Shown: positions 37,448-47,922, counted from the first letter of the stretch. The stretch: 64,000 bases of DNA from an uncultured Methylococcaceae bacterium (GCA_903928685.1 CAIYRS010000043.1:90384-154383), one strand, 5' to 3'. Translations and numbers: made by a program. Notes: generated from the letters alone by a model not told the origin.

Positions 37448-38386
37448 ATGATATTGACTGCAGAAGTACCGTTAGAAATGGCCGGAATGCGCTTGGATCA
37501 GGCACTAGCGGAACTGTTTGCTGAGTATTCCCGAAGCAAATTACAAACATGGATTAAAGCCGACCGGGTACAGGTCAATGGTGAAATCCAACGACCTAGA
37601 ACAAAATTGGAAGGCGGCGAAACCATCACCTTGGATGCGGAAGCCGAGGTAGTCATCAACTCCGAAGCAGAAGACATCCCGCTGGATATAGTTTATGAAG
37701 ATGACGACATCCTCATCGTCAACAAACCTGCTGGCTTAGTGGTGCATCCGGCGGTTGGCAACTGGCAAGGCACTTTAGTCAATGCCTTGCTAAATCATGA
37801 CCCCAACCTAGAGACTTTACCCAGAGCGGGCATTGTCCACCGTTTGGACAAAGACACCTGCGGCCTGTTAATGATCGCCAAAAACTTGATGGCACATAAC
37901 AGCCTGACCCAGCAATTACAAGAACGCAGCATCAACCGCGAATACTTAGCAATCTGCCGAGGCCGCATGACTGCTGGCGGCACTGTAGACGAACCCATAG
38001 GCCGCCACCCGTCTGACCGTAAACGTTATGTGGTGAGAATGTCCGGCAAATTTGCCGTCACCCATTACCGCGTGGAAAAACGCTTTACCCGGCATACCTT
38101 AGTCCGGGTAAAACTGGAAACTGGTCGCACCCACCAAATTCGCGTTCACATGGCGCATATCCGCTTTCCATTATTGGGTGACCAAGTTTACGGCGGACGC
38201 TTTCAAATGCCGCCCGCGTGCAGCGAACAATTGGAAATAGAATTACGCAGCTTTAAACGCCAAGCCCTGCACGCCACCAAATTAGGCTTAATACACCCAG
38301 CAACCGAAACTTATATGGAATGGGAACAGCCAATGCCGGAGGATATGCTGCGCTTACTTTCCGCACTGGCTGGCAATGAAAAATAA
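37448..38386 (+). CDS. rluD: 23S rRNA pseudouridine synthase D
   Basis: A 312 aa pseudouridine synthase that modifies helix 69 of 23S rRNA. An N-terminal S4 RNA-binding domain (MRLDQALAELFAEYSRSKLQTWIKADRVQVNG) is followed by the catalytic domain. The catalytic Asp is in AGIVHRLDKDTCGLLM, and KLETGRTHQIRVHMAHI is the RluA-family motif. It overlaps pgeF by 11 bases, and the pair is divergent from bamD as in most Gammaproteobacteria. Confidence 0.95.
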   Translation: MILTAEVPLEMAGMRLDQALAELFAEYSRSKLQTWIKADRVQVNGEIQRPRTKLEGGETITLDAEAEVVINSEAEDIPLDIVYEDDDILIVNKPAGLVVHPAVGNWQGTLVNALLNHDPNLETLPRAGIVHRLDKDTCGLLMIAKNLMAHNSLTQQLQERSINREYLAICRGRMTAGGTVDEPIGRHPSDRKRYVVRMSGKFAVTHYRVEKRFTRHTLVRVKLETGRTHQIRVHMAHIRFPLLGDQVYGGRFQMPPACSEQLEIELRSFKRQALHATKLGLIHPATETYMEWEQPMPEDMLRLLSALAGNEK

Positions 38387-39107
38387 CCATTGGTTAAGCC
38401 CTGAATGGCCCGCCCCTGCCAATATCCACGCAGCGACAACCTTGCGTACAGGCGGGGTGAGTTTAGCGCCCTACAACAGCCTTAACCCTGCCAGCCATGT
38501 TGGCGACAATGCCGAGCATGTCCGCGAAAACCGTCAGCGCATAAAATCCCTGCTTAAGCTACCCGCCGAACCGCTGTGGTTGCAACAAACCCACAGCAAC
38601 CAAGCGGTGTACGCGCAAGCAAATAGCATCACTGCCATTGCCGATGCCAGCTACACCGACCAAGCCAATGTGGTTTGTGCGGTGATGACCGCAGACTGCC
38701 TACCGTTATTGGTTTGCTCAGCTGACGGCTTACAGATAGCCGCTATCCATGCGGGTTGGCGCGGTTTGTTAGATGGCATTATCAGCAATACCATTGGTTG
38801 CTTCGCTACAAAAGACCTATTGGTTTGGTTAGGCCCTGCCATTGGCAAACACTGTTTTGAAGTCGGGCAAGACGTTTACAGCGCATTCGCGGAAAAATCT
38901 GCCGTTTTTAGCAGCGCGTTCACCGCTTCCGCCAACGACAAATACTTAGCCGATATTTACCAGCTGGCACGGATTGAATTACAAGCCTTAGGCATCAAGC
39001 AAATTTACGGCGGTGATTTTTGTACAGTCACCGACAGCGACCGCTTTTTCTCTTATCGCCGCGACCAACAAACAGGACGTATGGCAACCTTAATCTGGAG
39101 AGATTGA
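38376..39107 (+). CDS. pgeF: Multicopper-oxidase-like purine nucleoside phosphorylase PgeF/YfiH
   Basis: A 243 aa YfiH/DUF152-family protein. Metal-binding residues lie in the family positions: His in QQTHSNQAV, Cys in MTADCLPLLV and His in IHAGWRGLLDGI. Members have been described as laccase-like, as purine nucleoside phosphorylases and as peptidoglycan-precursor editing enzymes. The gene overlaps the rluD end, its usual neighbour. Confidence 0.92.
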   Translation: MKNNHWLSPEWPAPANIHAATTLRTGGVSLAPYNSLNPASHVGDNAEHVRENRQRIKSLLKLPAEPLWLQQTHSNQAVYAQANSITAIADASYTDQANVVCAVMTADCLPLLVCSADGLQIAAIHAGWRGLLDGIISNTIGCFATKDLLVWLGPAIGKHCFEVGQDVYSAFAEKSAVFSSAFTASANDKYLADIYQLARIELQALGIKQIYGGDFCTVTDSDRFFSYRRDQQTGRMATLIWRD

Positions 39108-39111
39108 CCCT

Positions 39112-39936
39112 TTGAACTTACTCTTATTAATCATATTGTTTACGGCAATCGGTGGCGTTTTAAGCGTACTGGCAGCCGCACTTTTTCTGTTACTACCGGA
39201 ACAAAAAAGACAAGCCGTCCTTCCTCACGGCATCAGCTTTGCCATTGGGGCATTATTAGCAGTGGCTTTTTGGGGGCTAATCCCACACGCCTTCTCCGAA
39301 GTAAAGCCAGAACAATTTCAAAACCTTTCTGGAACAATCTTGGCTGGCATACTTGGCTTTTTTGTTCTGGAAAAATTGCTCATTTGGCGGCATTGCCATC
39401 ATGGCAGCTGTGAAGCCCACGGCGATGAAGGCACTCACCATGAAAGCCATGCCCACGGACACCACGCGCCCAAAAACCAATCGGCGGGTGCGCTGATTAT
39501 TATCGGCGATAGCATCCACAACTTTGTTGACGGCATTTTAATAGCCGCCGCATTTTTGACCGATGTCCAACTCGGCATCGTCACCAGTTTAGCGGTCGCC
39601 ACCCATGAAATTCCTCAAGAAGTCGGCGATTTTGCGATTTTACTGGAAAGTGGTTATAGCCCTAAAAAAGCGCTTTTTTATAATATTTTAGCCAGCTTAA
39701 CCACGGTTTTAGGCGGCGTTTTGGCCTACTTTAGCTTAGAAGACTTAAACACCAGCCTGCCCTATTTTCTTGCCTTGGCGGCATCCAGCTTTATTTACAT
39801 CGCTGTCGCCGATTTAATCCCTTCATTACATAAAAAAACCGATATTAAGGCCTCTTTGGAACAAATCGCCTTAATTGCCGCAGGTGTTTTGCTTATTTGT
39901 GTTTTGCATAACTTAGCCGATAACTTAAACGTTTGA
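39112..39936 (+). CDS. ZIP family divalent metal transporter
   Basis: A 274 aa membrane protein with eight or so hydrophobic segments and a histidine-rich cytoplasmic loop (HCHHGSCEAHGDEGTHHESHAHGHHAP is split by other residues; about positions 95-120). ZIP transmembrane metal sites are seen in IGDSIHNFVDGILIAA (helix IV, HNFxDG) and ATHEIPQEVGDFAILL (helix V, HExPQE). It probably imports zinc or a similar metal. Translation seems to start at TTG 39112, four bases after pgeF. No regulator site was recognised. Confidence 0.88.
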   Translation: MNLLLLIILFTAIGGVLSVLAAALFLLLPEQKRQAVLPHGISFAIGALLAVAFWGLIPHAFSEVKPEQFQNLSGTILAGILGFFVLEKLLIWRHCHHGSCEAHGDEGTHHESHAHGHHAPKNQSAGALIIIGDSIHNFVDGILIAAAFLTDVQLGIVTSLAVATHEIPQEVGDFAILLESGYSPKKALFYNILASLTTVLGGVLAYFSLEDLNTSLPYFLALAASSFIYIAVADLIPSLHKKTDIKASLEQIALIAAGVLLICVLHNLADNLNV

Positions 39937-39945
39937 TGTTAGATT

Positions 39946-40151
39946 TTTTTGTCCACGAACGGCACGAAAAAACACGAACAATAATAAATTGAAACTGGCT
40001 TAAAACATTTAAGCCATCGTGCAAATCTTGCAAGGGTATACCGCTGTCAGCCTTTTTAGTAATCCGCACCAAATTCCGCTACGATTAGGCGAACAGCCGT
40101 TCGCTCCTACGAAAATAATATCGACAATTCAACATTGACTGAGCACTAGCT
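39946..40151. repeat. Composite intergenic element, copy B
   Basis: This has the same order of parts as 18365-18613: TTTTTGTCCACGAAC..CACGAAAA..CACGAA, a palindrome with an ACAT centre (TGGCTTAAA ACA TTTAAGCCA, 39996-40016), a CGTAG/CTACGA-type imperfect palindrome ending at about 40111, and a tail TCGACAATTCAACATTGACTG followed by AGCACTAGCT. The gap between the ZIP gene and hps-phi (39937-40391) otherwise holds only the promoter described next. Confidence 0.6.
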
Positions 40152-40251
40152 CTGTAATCCAACCATTAGTTACTACTATTTTATCCATCGAAAAATAGTG
40201 CCCGCTAACCAGCAATTCTCCTTAACCATCCCGCGCTTATTTCGTATCAAA

Positions 40252-40280
40252 TTGACATCGCCGCAGCGCTGTTTTAGAGT
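40252..40280 (+). promoter_or_regulatory. Sigma-70 promoter of hps-phi
   Basis: TTGACA (perfect -35) at 40252-40257, a 17-base spacer and TAGAGT (-10, four of six) at 40275-40280. The predicted start is near 40287, giving an untranslated leader of about 105 bases. The ribosome site AAAGGAG lies seven bases before the ATG at 40392. Confidence 0.65.
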
Positions 40281-40391
40281 TCCGAAGTGAGGCTGACCGC
40301 TTCACTATCAATAAGAAAACCACCTGTTGCTTTCTGCCAAAACCGAAAGCCCCGTAGGTTTCCAGTACTAGCACCCAAAGGAGCATATGAC

Positions 40392-41567
40392 ATGGCAAGA
40401 CCACTTATCCAATTAGCGCTCGATTCTATTGATTTTGAGCAAACACTACAGTTGGCAGAACAAACTGCACCTTATATTGATATTTTTGAAATCGGCACAC
40501 CGTGCATAAAACACAACGGCATTGATTTAGTAAAAGCACTGCGGTCGCGTTTTCCCGATAAATTAATCCTCGTGGACTTAAAAACCATGGATGCTGGCGA
40601 ATATGAAGCCACGCCTTTTTATGCCGCTGGCGCGGATATTTGTACGGTTTTAGGCGTATCTGGCATGGCGACTATCGCTGGCGTTATCAATGCCGCAAAA
40701 GCCTATCAGGCGGAAGCGCAAATTGATTTAATCAATGTACCCAATAAACTGGACTGTGCGCGGGAAGCGGCAGCTTTGGGCGCACATATTATCGGCGTAC
40801 ACACAGGGCTTGATGCCCAAGCGGCAGGACAAACGCCTTTTGCCGATTTGCAAGACATCGCCGCTTTAGGTTTGAAAGTACGGGTTTCCGTTGCTGGCGG
40901 CATTAAAGCCAACACCATTAAACAAGTAGTAGAATCGGGTGCGGATATTATCGTCGTTGGCGCTGCGATTTATGGCGCGGCGTCTCCCGCCGATGCTGCC
41001 CGGCAATTGCGTGATTTGGCTGACGGCAAATCGTCACACCAACAAATGGTTATCGATAAAATTGATTCGATTTTATCAACCACTGATGATGCCCACGCCA
41101 TCCGTTTGACCCGGATGCTGGATAGCGCAAAACGGATTTTTGTTTCTGGCGCGGGCCGCTCTGGCTTAATTGGGAAGTTTTTTGCCATGCGCCTGATGCA
41201 CAGCGGTTATGAAGTGTATGTAGTTGGTGAAATTGTCACCCCAAGCATTAAACGCGGCGATTTGTTAGTGGTTATTTCCGGCTCTGGAGAAACCGAGCAA
41301 TTGATTTCTTTTGCTAAACGGGCGCAAGACGTACGCGCAGACATTCTGTTGATCTCTGCAAAATCCAGCTCAACTATTGGCGATATGGCGGATGCGGTTT
41401 TCCAAATAGGCCAATCTGACCAGTACAGCAAAGTACACGGTATGCCTATGGGAACGGTGTTTGAGTTATCTACCTTGTTTTTCTTAGAATCTTTTGTTGC
41501 CCACTTGATTCATGAAAAAGGTATTGCTGAAGAAGAGATGCGTTATAGACACGCTAATTTAGAATAA
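40392..41567 (+). CDS. hps-phi: Fused hexulose-6-phosphate synthase / phosphohexuloisomerase
   Basis: 391 aa. Residues 1 to about 210 are HPS, an orotidine-decarboxylase-fold aldolase that condenses formaldehyde with ribulose-5-phosphate (FEIGTPCIKHNGIDLV, ILVDLKTMDAGEYE, VAGGIKANTI, ADIIVVGAAIYGA). Residues about 215-391 are PHI, a SIS-domain isomerase making fructose-6-phosphate (FVSGAGRSGLIGKFFAMRLMHSG, VVISGSGETEQLI). Together they form the entry of the ribulose monophosphate cycle used by type I methanotrophs. ATG 40392 is backed by a strong ribosome site; the frame runs 105 bases further upstream but lacks homology-like sequence. In vivo activity of both halves is inferred. Confidence 0.93.
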   Translation: MARPLIQLALDSIDFEQTLQLAEQTAPYIDIFEIGTPCIKHNGIDLVKALRSRFPDKLILVDLKTMDAGEYEATPFYAAGADICTVLGVSGMATIAGVINAAKAYQAEAQIDLINVPNKLDCAREAAALGAHIIGVHTGLDAQAAGQTPFADLQDIAALGLKVRVSVAGGIKANTIKQVVESGADIIVVGAAIYGAASPADAARQLRDLADGKSSHQQMVIDKIDSILSTTDDAHAIRLTRMLDSAKRIFVSGAGRSGLIGKFFAMRLMHSGYEVYVVGEIVTPSIKRGDLLVVISGSGETEQLISFAKRAQDVRADILLISAKSSSTIGDMADAVFQIGQSDQYSKVHGMPMGTVFELSTLFFLESFVAHLIHEKGIAEEEMRYRHANLE

Positions 41568-41593
41568 CAGTAAGTTATTTTCGGAAAAAACTC

Positions 41594-41628
41594 AGGGTTG
41601 CCGATGCGTTATCGGCAACCCTTTTTTT
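41594..41628 (+). terminator. Intrinsic terminator after hps-phi
   Basis: 12 bp arms AGGGTTGCCGAT and ATCGGCAACCCT around a five-base loop, followed by seven T. A near-ideal terminator, 26 bases after the hps-phi stop, in the gap between convergent hps-phi and pgm. Confidence 0.93.
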
Positions 41629-41635
41629 GTGCGTA

Positions 41636-43306
<1,671 letters not shown>

Positions 43307-43339
43307 TTACACCAAAATTCTTTTTCAGTGTAGAGATAT

Positions 43340-43879
43340 ATGTTACGAATTTGTTTATTCATTTGTGTGTGTTTTTCTTCCTCCGTATACGCAGATAGCG
43401 ATGTTTGGCTACTTGTTGATACCAAAGCCCGTAAAATTGAAGTCAAAAAAGGCGATCAAACCGTAGAAACATTAAGCCAAATAGCCATTGGTAGAGGTGG
43501 TGCGGGATTAAAAAGCCATCGTGGCGACAACATCACCCCTTTCGGCAATTATCGGATTGGCTGGATTGGCGAAAAAAGCTCGTTTAAGCGCTTTTTTGGT
43601 TTGACATACCCTTCCACAGAAGATGCGGAACATGCTTTAAGACAGGGTAAAATTGACCAAATGACTTATTACCGCATTGTATCAGCGCATCAAAACAACC
43701 AAATACCTCCGCAAAACACCCCTCTGGGTGGACAAATAGGTATACACGGCCTCGGACGGGCCGACGAAAGAGTCCACAAAGCATTTGATTGGACTCACGG
43801 CTGTATCGCATTAACCAATGGGCAAATAGATCATCTAAGCCATTTGGTTGATACAGGTACAGTGGTGAAAATAAAATAA
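43340..43879 (+). CDS. L,D-transpeptidase (YkuD domain), exported
   Basis: 179 aa with an N-terminal signal peptide (MLRICLFICVCFSSSVYA). A YkuD domain follows, with the catalytic region IGIHGLG ... WTHGCIALTN, the Cys being the nucleophile. L,D-transpeptidases form 3-3 cross-links in peptidoglycan or attach lipoproteins such as Lpp to it. The next gene encodes an Lpp-like lipoprotein, which makes an anchoring role attractive, although that protein's C-terminus ends MMK and I cannot show it is a substrate. It is divergent from pgm. Confidence 0.88.
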   Translation: MLRICLFICVCFSSSVYADSDVWLLVDTKARKIEVKKGDQTVETLSQIAIGRGGAGLKSHRGDNITPFGNYRIGWIGEKSSFKRFFGLTYPSTEDAEHALRQGKIDQMTYYRIVSAHQNNQIPPQNTPLGGQIGIHGLGRADERVHKAFDWTHGCIALTNGQIDHLSHLVDTGTVVKIK

Positions 43880-43881
43880 TG

Positions 43882-43910
43882 CTGCAAATTGCAACAAAGA
43901 ATGGTATAAT
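43882..43910 (+). promoter_or_regulatory. Promoter of the Lpp-like gene
   Basis: A perfect -10 TATAAT at 43905-43910 with CTGCAA 17 bases upstream as a weak -35. The predicted start is near 43917, giving a leader of about 47 bases before the lipoprotein ATG. A strong own promoter is expected for this abundant class of protein. Confidence 0.6.
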
Positions 43911-43963
43911 CTTAACCAGCTGTATGAATTATTTTGTAGTAATAACTTTATTAGGAAATTGAC

Positions 43964-44242
43964 ATGAAAAAAGTAGTGAAATTATCAATGGTTGCATTAG
44001 TTGCTGGTTTGGTTGTTGGTTGTGCAAGCACTTCTGATATCGATAACTTGCAATCTCAAATCGATGGCTTGAAAACTTCTGTTGCTCAAGCTTCTTCTGA
44101 CGCTGCAAGCGCACAAAGTGCTGCTAACGATGCTGCTTCAAGAGCTGCTGCTGCTGAAGCCGCTGCAAACCGCGCTGCTCAATATGCTCAAGACACAAAC
44201 AGCAAATTGGACAGCATGTTCAAAAAATCAATGATGAAATAA
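43964..44242 (+). CDS. Lpp/OprI-like alanine-zipper lipoprotein
   Basis: A 92 aa lipoprotein with signal MKKVVKLSMVALVAGLVVGC and lipidated Cys at residue 20. The mature part is a heptad-repeat helix dominated by alanine and serine (SSDAASAQSAANDAASRAAAA), as in OprI and Lpp, which trimerise and join outer membrane and wall. It ends KKSMMK with a Lys at the C-terminus, the residue Lpp uses for attachment to peptidoglycan. Codon use and strong signals suggest high expression. A terminator follows directly. Confidence 0.88.
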   Translation: MKKVVKLSMVALVAGLVVGCASTSDIDNLQSQIDGLKTSVAQASSDAASAQSAANDAASRAAAAEAAANRAAQYAQDTNSKLDSMFKKSMMK

Positions 44243-44261
44243 ATCATTAATGATTTAGCTG

Positions 44262-44295
44262 AAAAAGCCCGGTGGTTTTCCACCGGGCTTTTTTT
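44262..44295 (+). terminator. Intrinsic terminator after lipoprotein gene
   Basis: Arms AAAAGCCCGGTGG and CCACCGGGCTTTT around a TTTT loop, with the T-run extending to seven. A small palindrome AAATCATTAATGATTT lies between it and the stop codon. Confidence 0.93.
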
Positions 44296-44317
44296 ATGGC
44301 TGAATATAATTACCAGC

Positions 44318-45226
44318 CTATACCCTGCTTTCCCCACCAAACAACTCTAGCAATCGAGGCAGTAAATTAGCAATTTCCAATGACATAATCGAAAAGTCCG
44401 CGTCGAATTTTTCCGCTTCGCCTTCAGCCTCCATATCCATCATTTGATCTTGCACCAACTCCAGAAAACGCAATCGCTTGACCGCCAAATGTTCGTCAAT
44501 AACAAACGCTATACGATCCGCCCAATTGACCGCCAACTTAATAACCTGCTTACCTGAATCCAAATGGTTTTTTATTTCAGGCAACGATAAATCATGACGC
44601 TTACAGCGGATTATCCCGCCCGCCTCTTCAGGCGCACGTAACTCACATTCATCTTCAATAGTTATATCATCAGGCGAATTATTATCCATTAGCCATTGGG
44701 TCATCGTTACAATTGGCTTATCAATGGTATTAATGGGTACTGCAGGTAAAGAGCCTAGACATTTACGCAAATTACTCAAGAAATCTTCGGCATTTTTTGT
44801 AGAAGCCGCATCAACGATTAGCCAAGCACCTTTGGGGTCGATATACGCATAAGTTTTACGCGAAAAACTAAACGCCTTAGGCAATAACTCAAAAATCAAT
44901 TCATCCTTTATTGCAGTGCGCTCTTTTTTAGATAACTTACGATGCTCTTTCGCCTCTGTATCGATAATTTTTTCTTGCACCATTTCGTTTACAACCGCTG
45001 TTGGCAAAACTTTTTCTTCTTTTTTGCCGCAAAGCATCATAAAACCATTACTACTATGGACTAATTGCTCAGAACCGCGACCTACTGGCGCAGTCCAGCC
45101 AAAACTAAACTCTTGATGCGACGAACAAGGCTGAAACACCATAGCCGCAAGTTTTTGCTCCAATTGCTCAGGCGTTAAATCAAACGCTTCAGTTAAACGA
45201 AAAACACTAAGATTTTTAAACCACAT
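44318..45226 (-). CDS. rdgC: Recombination-associated protein RdgC
   Basis: A 302 aa RdgC, a ring-shaped DNA-binding protein that modulates RecA access to DNA. The start MWFKNLSVFRLTEAFDLTPEQLEQKLA and the segments FGWTAPVGRG, LLPKAFSFSRKTYAYIDPKGAWLIVDA and RCKRHDLSLPEIKNHLDSGKQV are characteristic. The length matches the family. Single gene, divergent from the hypoxanthine-DNA glycosylase. Confidence 0.95.
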   Translation of the reverse strand: MWFKNLSVFRLTEAFDLTPEQLEQKLAAMVFQPCSSHQEFSFGWTAPVGRGSEQLVHSSNGFMMLCGKKEEKVLPTAVVNEMVQEKIIDTEAKEHRKLSKKERTAIKDELIFELLPKAFSFSRKTYAYIDPKGAWLIVDAASTKNAEDFLSNLRKCLGSLPAVPINTIDKPIVTMTQWLMDNNSPDDITIEDECELRAPEEAGGIIRCKRHDLSLPEIKNHLDSGKQVIKLAVNWADRIAFVIDEHLAVKRLRFLELVQDQMMDMEAEGEAEKFDADFSIMSLEIANLLPRLLELFGGESRV

Positions 45227-45315
45227 GATAGGAATGCTTTCCTGTAATGATAAGGGGGGCGTATTATCGCAAATTTACCGTCACCAACATCAAGTAAATT
45301 ACATACCGTCAATCC

Positions 45316-45831
45316 ATGAAAAATTACAAGGGATTTGCGCCAATTGCCTCAGCTACCGCTAAAATACTCATCTTAGGCAGTATGCCAAGCGTGGCATCAA
45401 TTGAAAAACAGCAATATTACGGACATCCGCGCAACGGTTTTTGGCCTATTATGGGTGAACTATTTGGCGCATATCCTGAATTAGACTATCAGCAACGGAT
45501 TAGCATATTGCTGGACAACCACATCGCCATTTGGGATGTACTGCAAAGCTGCCAACGGGAAGGCAGCGCTGACGCCAGCATACAAAAAGATAGCATCAGC
45601 ATTAACGACTTTAAGACTTTTTTCCTTTCTCACCAACAAATAACCACCGTATTATTTAACGGGAAAAGCGCAGAAAACCTCTACAAACAAAAGGTACTGC
45701 CGCAATTAAAACCACTTGCCACGACACTTAACTATCATGGCTTACCCTCAACTAGCCCAGCCTATGCAGCCCTGACCTTAAATCAGAAACTGATGCACTG
45801 GAAAACCGCAATAACAACTAAATATGATTGA
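45316..45831 (+). CDS. Hypoxanthine-DNA glycosylase (UDG family 6)
   Basis: 171 aa. The family pattern is seen: ILGSMPSVASIEKQQYYGHPRNGFW for motif 1 (given here in parts: LGSMPS, QQYYGHPRN), IWDVLQSCQREGSADASI, VLFNGKSAENLY and GLPSTSPAYAA. Such enzymes excise hypoxanthine, the deamination product of adenine. It overlaps the darP gene by eight bases. Confidence 0.88.
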   Translation: MKNYKGFAPIASATAKILILGSMPSVASIEKQQYYGHPRNGFWPIMGELFGAYPELDYQQRISILLDNHIAIWDVLQSCQREGSADASIQKDSISINDFKTFFLSHQQITTVLFNGKSAENLYKQKVLPQLKPLATTLNYHGLPSTSPAYAALTLNQKLMHWKTAITTKYD

Positions 45832-46420
45832 AGAATTTGACAATGATTTTGAAGATGATGAAGTGGAATACTACGCCATTCGTCCAAATAAAACCCAAAT
45901 CAAAAAAGATATGGCCACTTTATTTGCCCTAGGCGAAGAAATGTCTGCACTCTCAGCAACACAACTTAATTTACTTGAACTGCCAGAAGCAATCCATAAA
46001 TCGGTTACTGAAGTATCTGGTATGCCGCATAAAGGCGCGCGCAAGCGGCTATTAAAATTTATTGCCGGACAACTATATAAAATAGATACCCAGCCGATAT
46101 TAGACAACCTGGCGCGTATAAAAAACAAAAGCGCACACGCTACTAGGGAACACCACATTGCCGAACGCTGGCGAGATAGGCTGATTAGTGAAGGCAATGA
46201 TGCGTTATCGGAATTATTTGACGAAAACCCGCACGCGGATCGGCAACAATTAAGACAATTACTGCGTAATGCCCAAAAAGAACTGGAACTGGGTAAACCA
46301 CCTAAATCGTCACGATTGCTATACCGCAGCCTAAAGTTACTATTTAACCAAGGCTTTGAAGAAGATGACGAACTAGAAGAAGATTTCGAAACAGAAACCG
46401 ATTTAGAAGAAGACGAGTGA
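45824..46420 (+). CDS. darP: Ribosome-associated assembly factor DarP (YjgA/DUF615)
   Basis: A 198 aa protein of the YjgA/DarP family that binds 50S precursors during ribosome assembly. Typical segments are RPNKTQIKKDMATLFALGEEM, MPHKGARKRLLKFIAGQLYK and the RQQLRQLLRNAQKELELGKPP helix. The C-terminus adds a strongly acidic tail (about residues 178-198, Glu/Asp-rich), longer than in E. coli. It overlaps the preceding glycosylase gene. Confidence 0.9.
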   Translation: MIEEFDNDFEDDEVEYYAIRPNKTQIKKDMATLFALGEEMSALSATQLNLLELPEAIHKSVTEVSGMPHKGARKRLLKFIAGQLYKIDTQPILDNLARIKNKSAHATREHHIAERWRDRLISEGNDALSELFDENPHADRQQLRQLLRNAQKELELGKPPKSSRLLYRSLKLLFNQGFEEDDELEEDFETETDLEEDE

Positions 46421-46433
46421 TGTAGCAAGGAAT

Positions 46434-46458
46434 GGGCAAAAACCGAGCGTTTTTGCCC
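46434..46458. terminator. Hairpin between convergent darP and DUF4389
   Basis: Arms GGGCAAAAA and TTTTTGCCC around a seven-base loop, between the two convergent stops. It could terminate either transcript. Confidence 0.55.
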
Positions 46459-46469
46459 TAAAAAGCAGA

Positions 46470-46781
46470 TTATTCTTTGGCTTTATCTTCAGGAATTTCC
46501 AACTCTGCGGTCAGATTCCAATCAGAAAACGGAAATGGCAAGGCCTCGGTATTAAAAGTCATAAAAAGCAAAATATGGTAAGAATAAACCGACAAGCTCT
46601 TACCAAAATTTAAAATATTTTGGTTTGGCGTACCTGTCAGCAAGGTTGTAACAACTTGCAGCACAATCACTGTCCAAACTAAAATCCTGACTAACTCACC
46701 AATAATTGAATAAATCAGCATGAAGAAAATTCTTCTCCATGTGCTTATCTGGGTCAAATTCAAATTGATCTTTTCATCCAT
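46470..46781 (-). CDS. DUF4389 membrane protein
   Basis: A 103 aa protein with two hydrophobic segments (FFMLIYSIIGELVRILVWTV and a region around SYHILLFMTF) and the ending PFPFSDWNLTAE, which are features of DUF4389. Function unknown. It begins six bases after the DUF2333 stop, so the two are probably co-transcribed. Confidence 0.8.
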   Translation of the reverse strand: MDEKINLNLTQISTWRRIFFMLIYSIIGELVRILVWTVIVLQVVTTLLTGTPNQNILNFGKSLSVYSYHILLFMTFNTEALPFPFSDWNLTAELEIPEDKAKE

Positions 46782-46786
46782 CGAAA

Positions 46787-47809
46787 TTACCCTCGGTTCA
46801 TAATGTCACGCAAATCCAATGCCGCAGCATTGGCTCTAGCAATGTAATTTGCCATGGTCAAACAATAGTTGGCAAACAAGCCGTAACCATCACCATTCAG
46901 AATCATCGGGCTTAAAATTGGCTCCAAAGAGTTTTCTAAGGCTTTAATCATGATGTCTACGGTACGCATCGCACGCTTATCGAGCAAAATATCAGCAAAA
47001 TCATGCTTAATTGCCCGAAGTATATGCAGTAACGCCCAACTTGCACCACGGGCTTCGTAGAAAATATTATCGATTTCCCACCACGTCACCCTAGCAACTG
47101 GCGTACCTTGTTTTTCAGCCTTTTCTTTTTCTTCTTCAGTCAATCCAGGGCCATAATTTGATCCGGAACTGTTTGCCGTCAAGCGCGTGGAAAGCCCGCC
47201 CAAACGCTTGATAACCACCTCGGTATATTGCCAAAGGTTATCTGCCCTTGAATAAAACTGCGCTTGTTTGACATTGCCGCCGTAATGCTGCAAACGGGTC
47301 ATGTATTTATGCAAGGCTTCAATACCTTTTTGGTATTCAGCCTCTGTTGATGGCAACGCCCATGAGTCGTTTTCAAAATAGAAATACGGCTCAGCGACCG
47401 CCAAATCTGGATCTTCTGCGGATTGCGATTGGTCTCTGGCAAAATGGTTACGCAATGCAGAAGTGGCATCACGCAACATGACCAAAGCGCCAAATTCCCA
47501 GCTAGGCACGTTGTCCAGCAACACACCTGGAGGCCCGACGTCGTTAGTGATGTAACCGCCTGGCTTATGCAGTAACACCTCGGCAATATGCGCCAAAGTA
47601 TTGGTATAAACATAACCGACTGGCATGTTATCGGTATCATGGGTTTCTTTGGCGCGTTTTTCCGCCTCATCCATAATATTGAACTGGCCTGGCTCACTTC
47701 CCCACCAAGCACCTAAGCCCACAAGAACCAGTAATACGATACCAACAAAAACACTGAAGCCCCAGAGTATTCCCTTGGATTTTGTATCTTCAAATTCATC
47801 TTGTGCCAT
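46787..47809 (-). CDS. DUF2333 family protein
   Basis: A 340 aa protein with an N-terminal membrane helix (GFSVFVGIVLLVLVGLGAWWG) and a large, mostly helical periplasmic domain (PVGYVYTNTLAHIAEVLLHKPGGYI, SWEFGALVMLRDATSALRNHFARDQ). It matches DUF2333, found in many Gammaproteobacteria and of unknown function. It precedes the DUF4389 gene and lies downstream of xerC in the same direction with a 113-base gap. Confidence 0.85.
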   Translation of the reverse strand: MAQDEFEDTKSKGILWGFSVFVGIVLLVLVGLGAWWGSEPGQFNIMDEAEKRAKETHDTDNMPVGYVYTNTLAHIAEVLLHKPGGYITNDVGPPGVLLDNVPSWEFGALVMLRDATSALRNHFARDQSQSAEDPDLAVAEPYFYFENDSWALPSTEAEYQKGIEALHKYMTRLQHYGGNVKQAQFYSRADNLWQYTEVVIKRLGGLSTRLTANSSGSNYGPGLTEEEKEKAEKQGTPVARVTWWEIDNIFYEARGASWALLHILRAIKHDFADILLDKRAMRTVDIMIKALENSLEPILSPMILNGDGYGLFANYCLTMANYIARANAAALDLRDIMNRG

Positions 47810-47922
47810 TACCGATACCTATTACGGAGTAAATGTTTGCAATCTATGCAGGATACTTTTTTACATTAAAAATTCATGACATGGTAGCAGGTTTTTTGCA
47901 TTTTTTCCTATCAGCCAATCGC

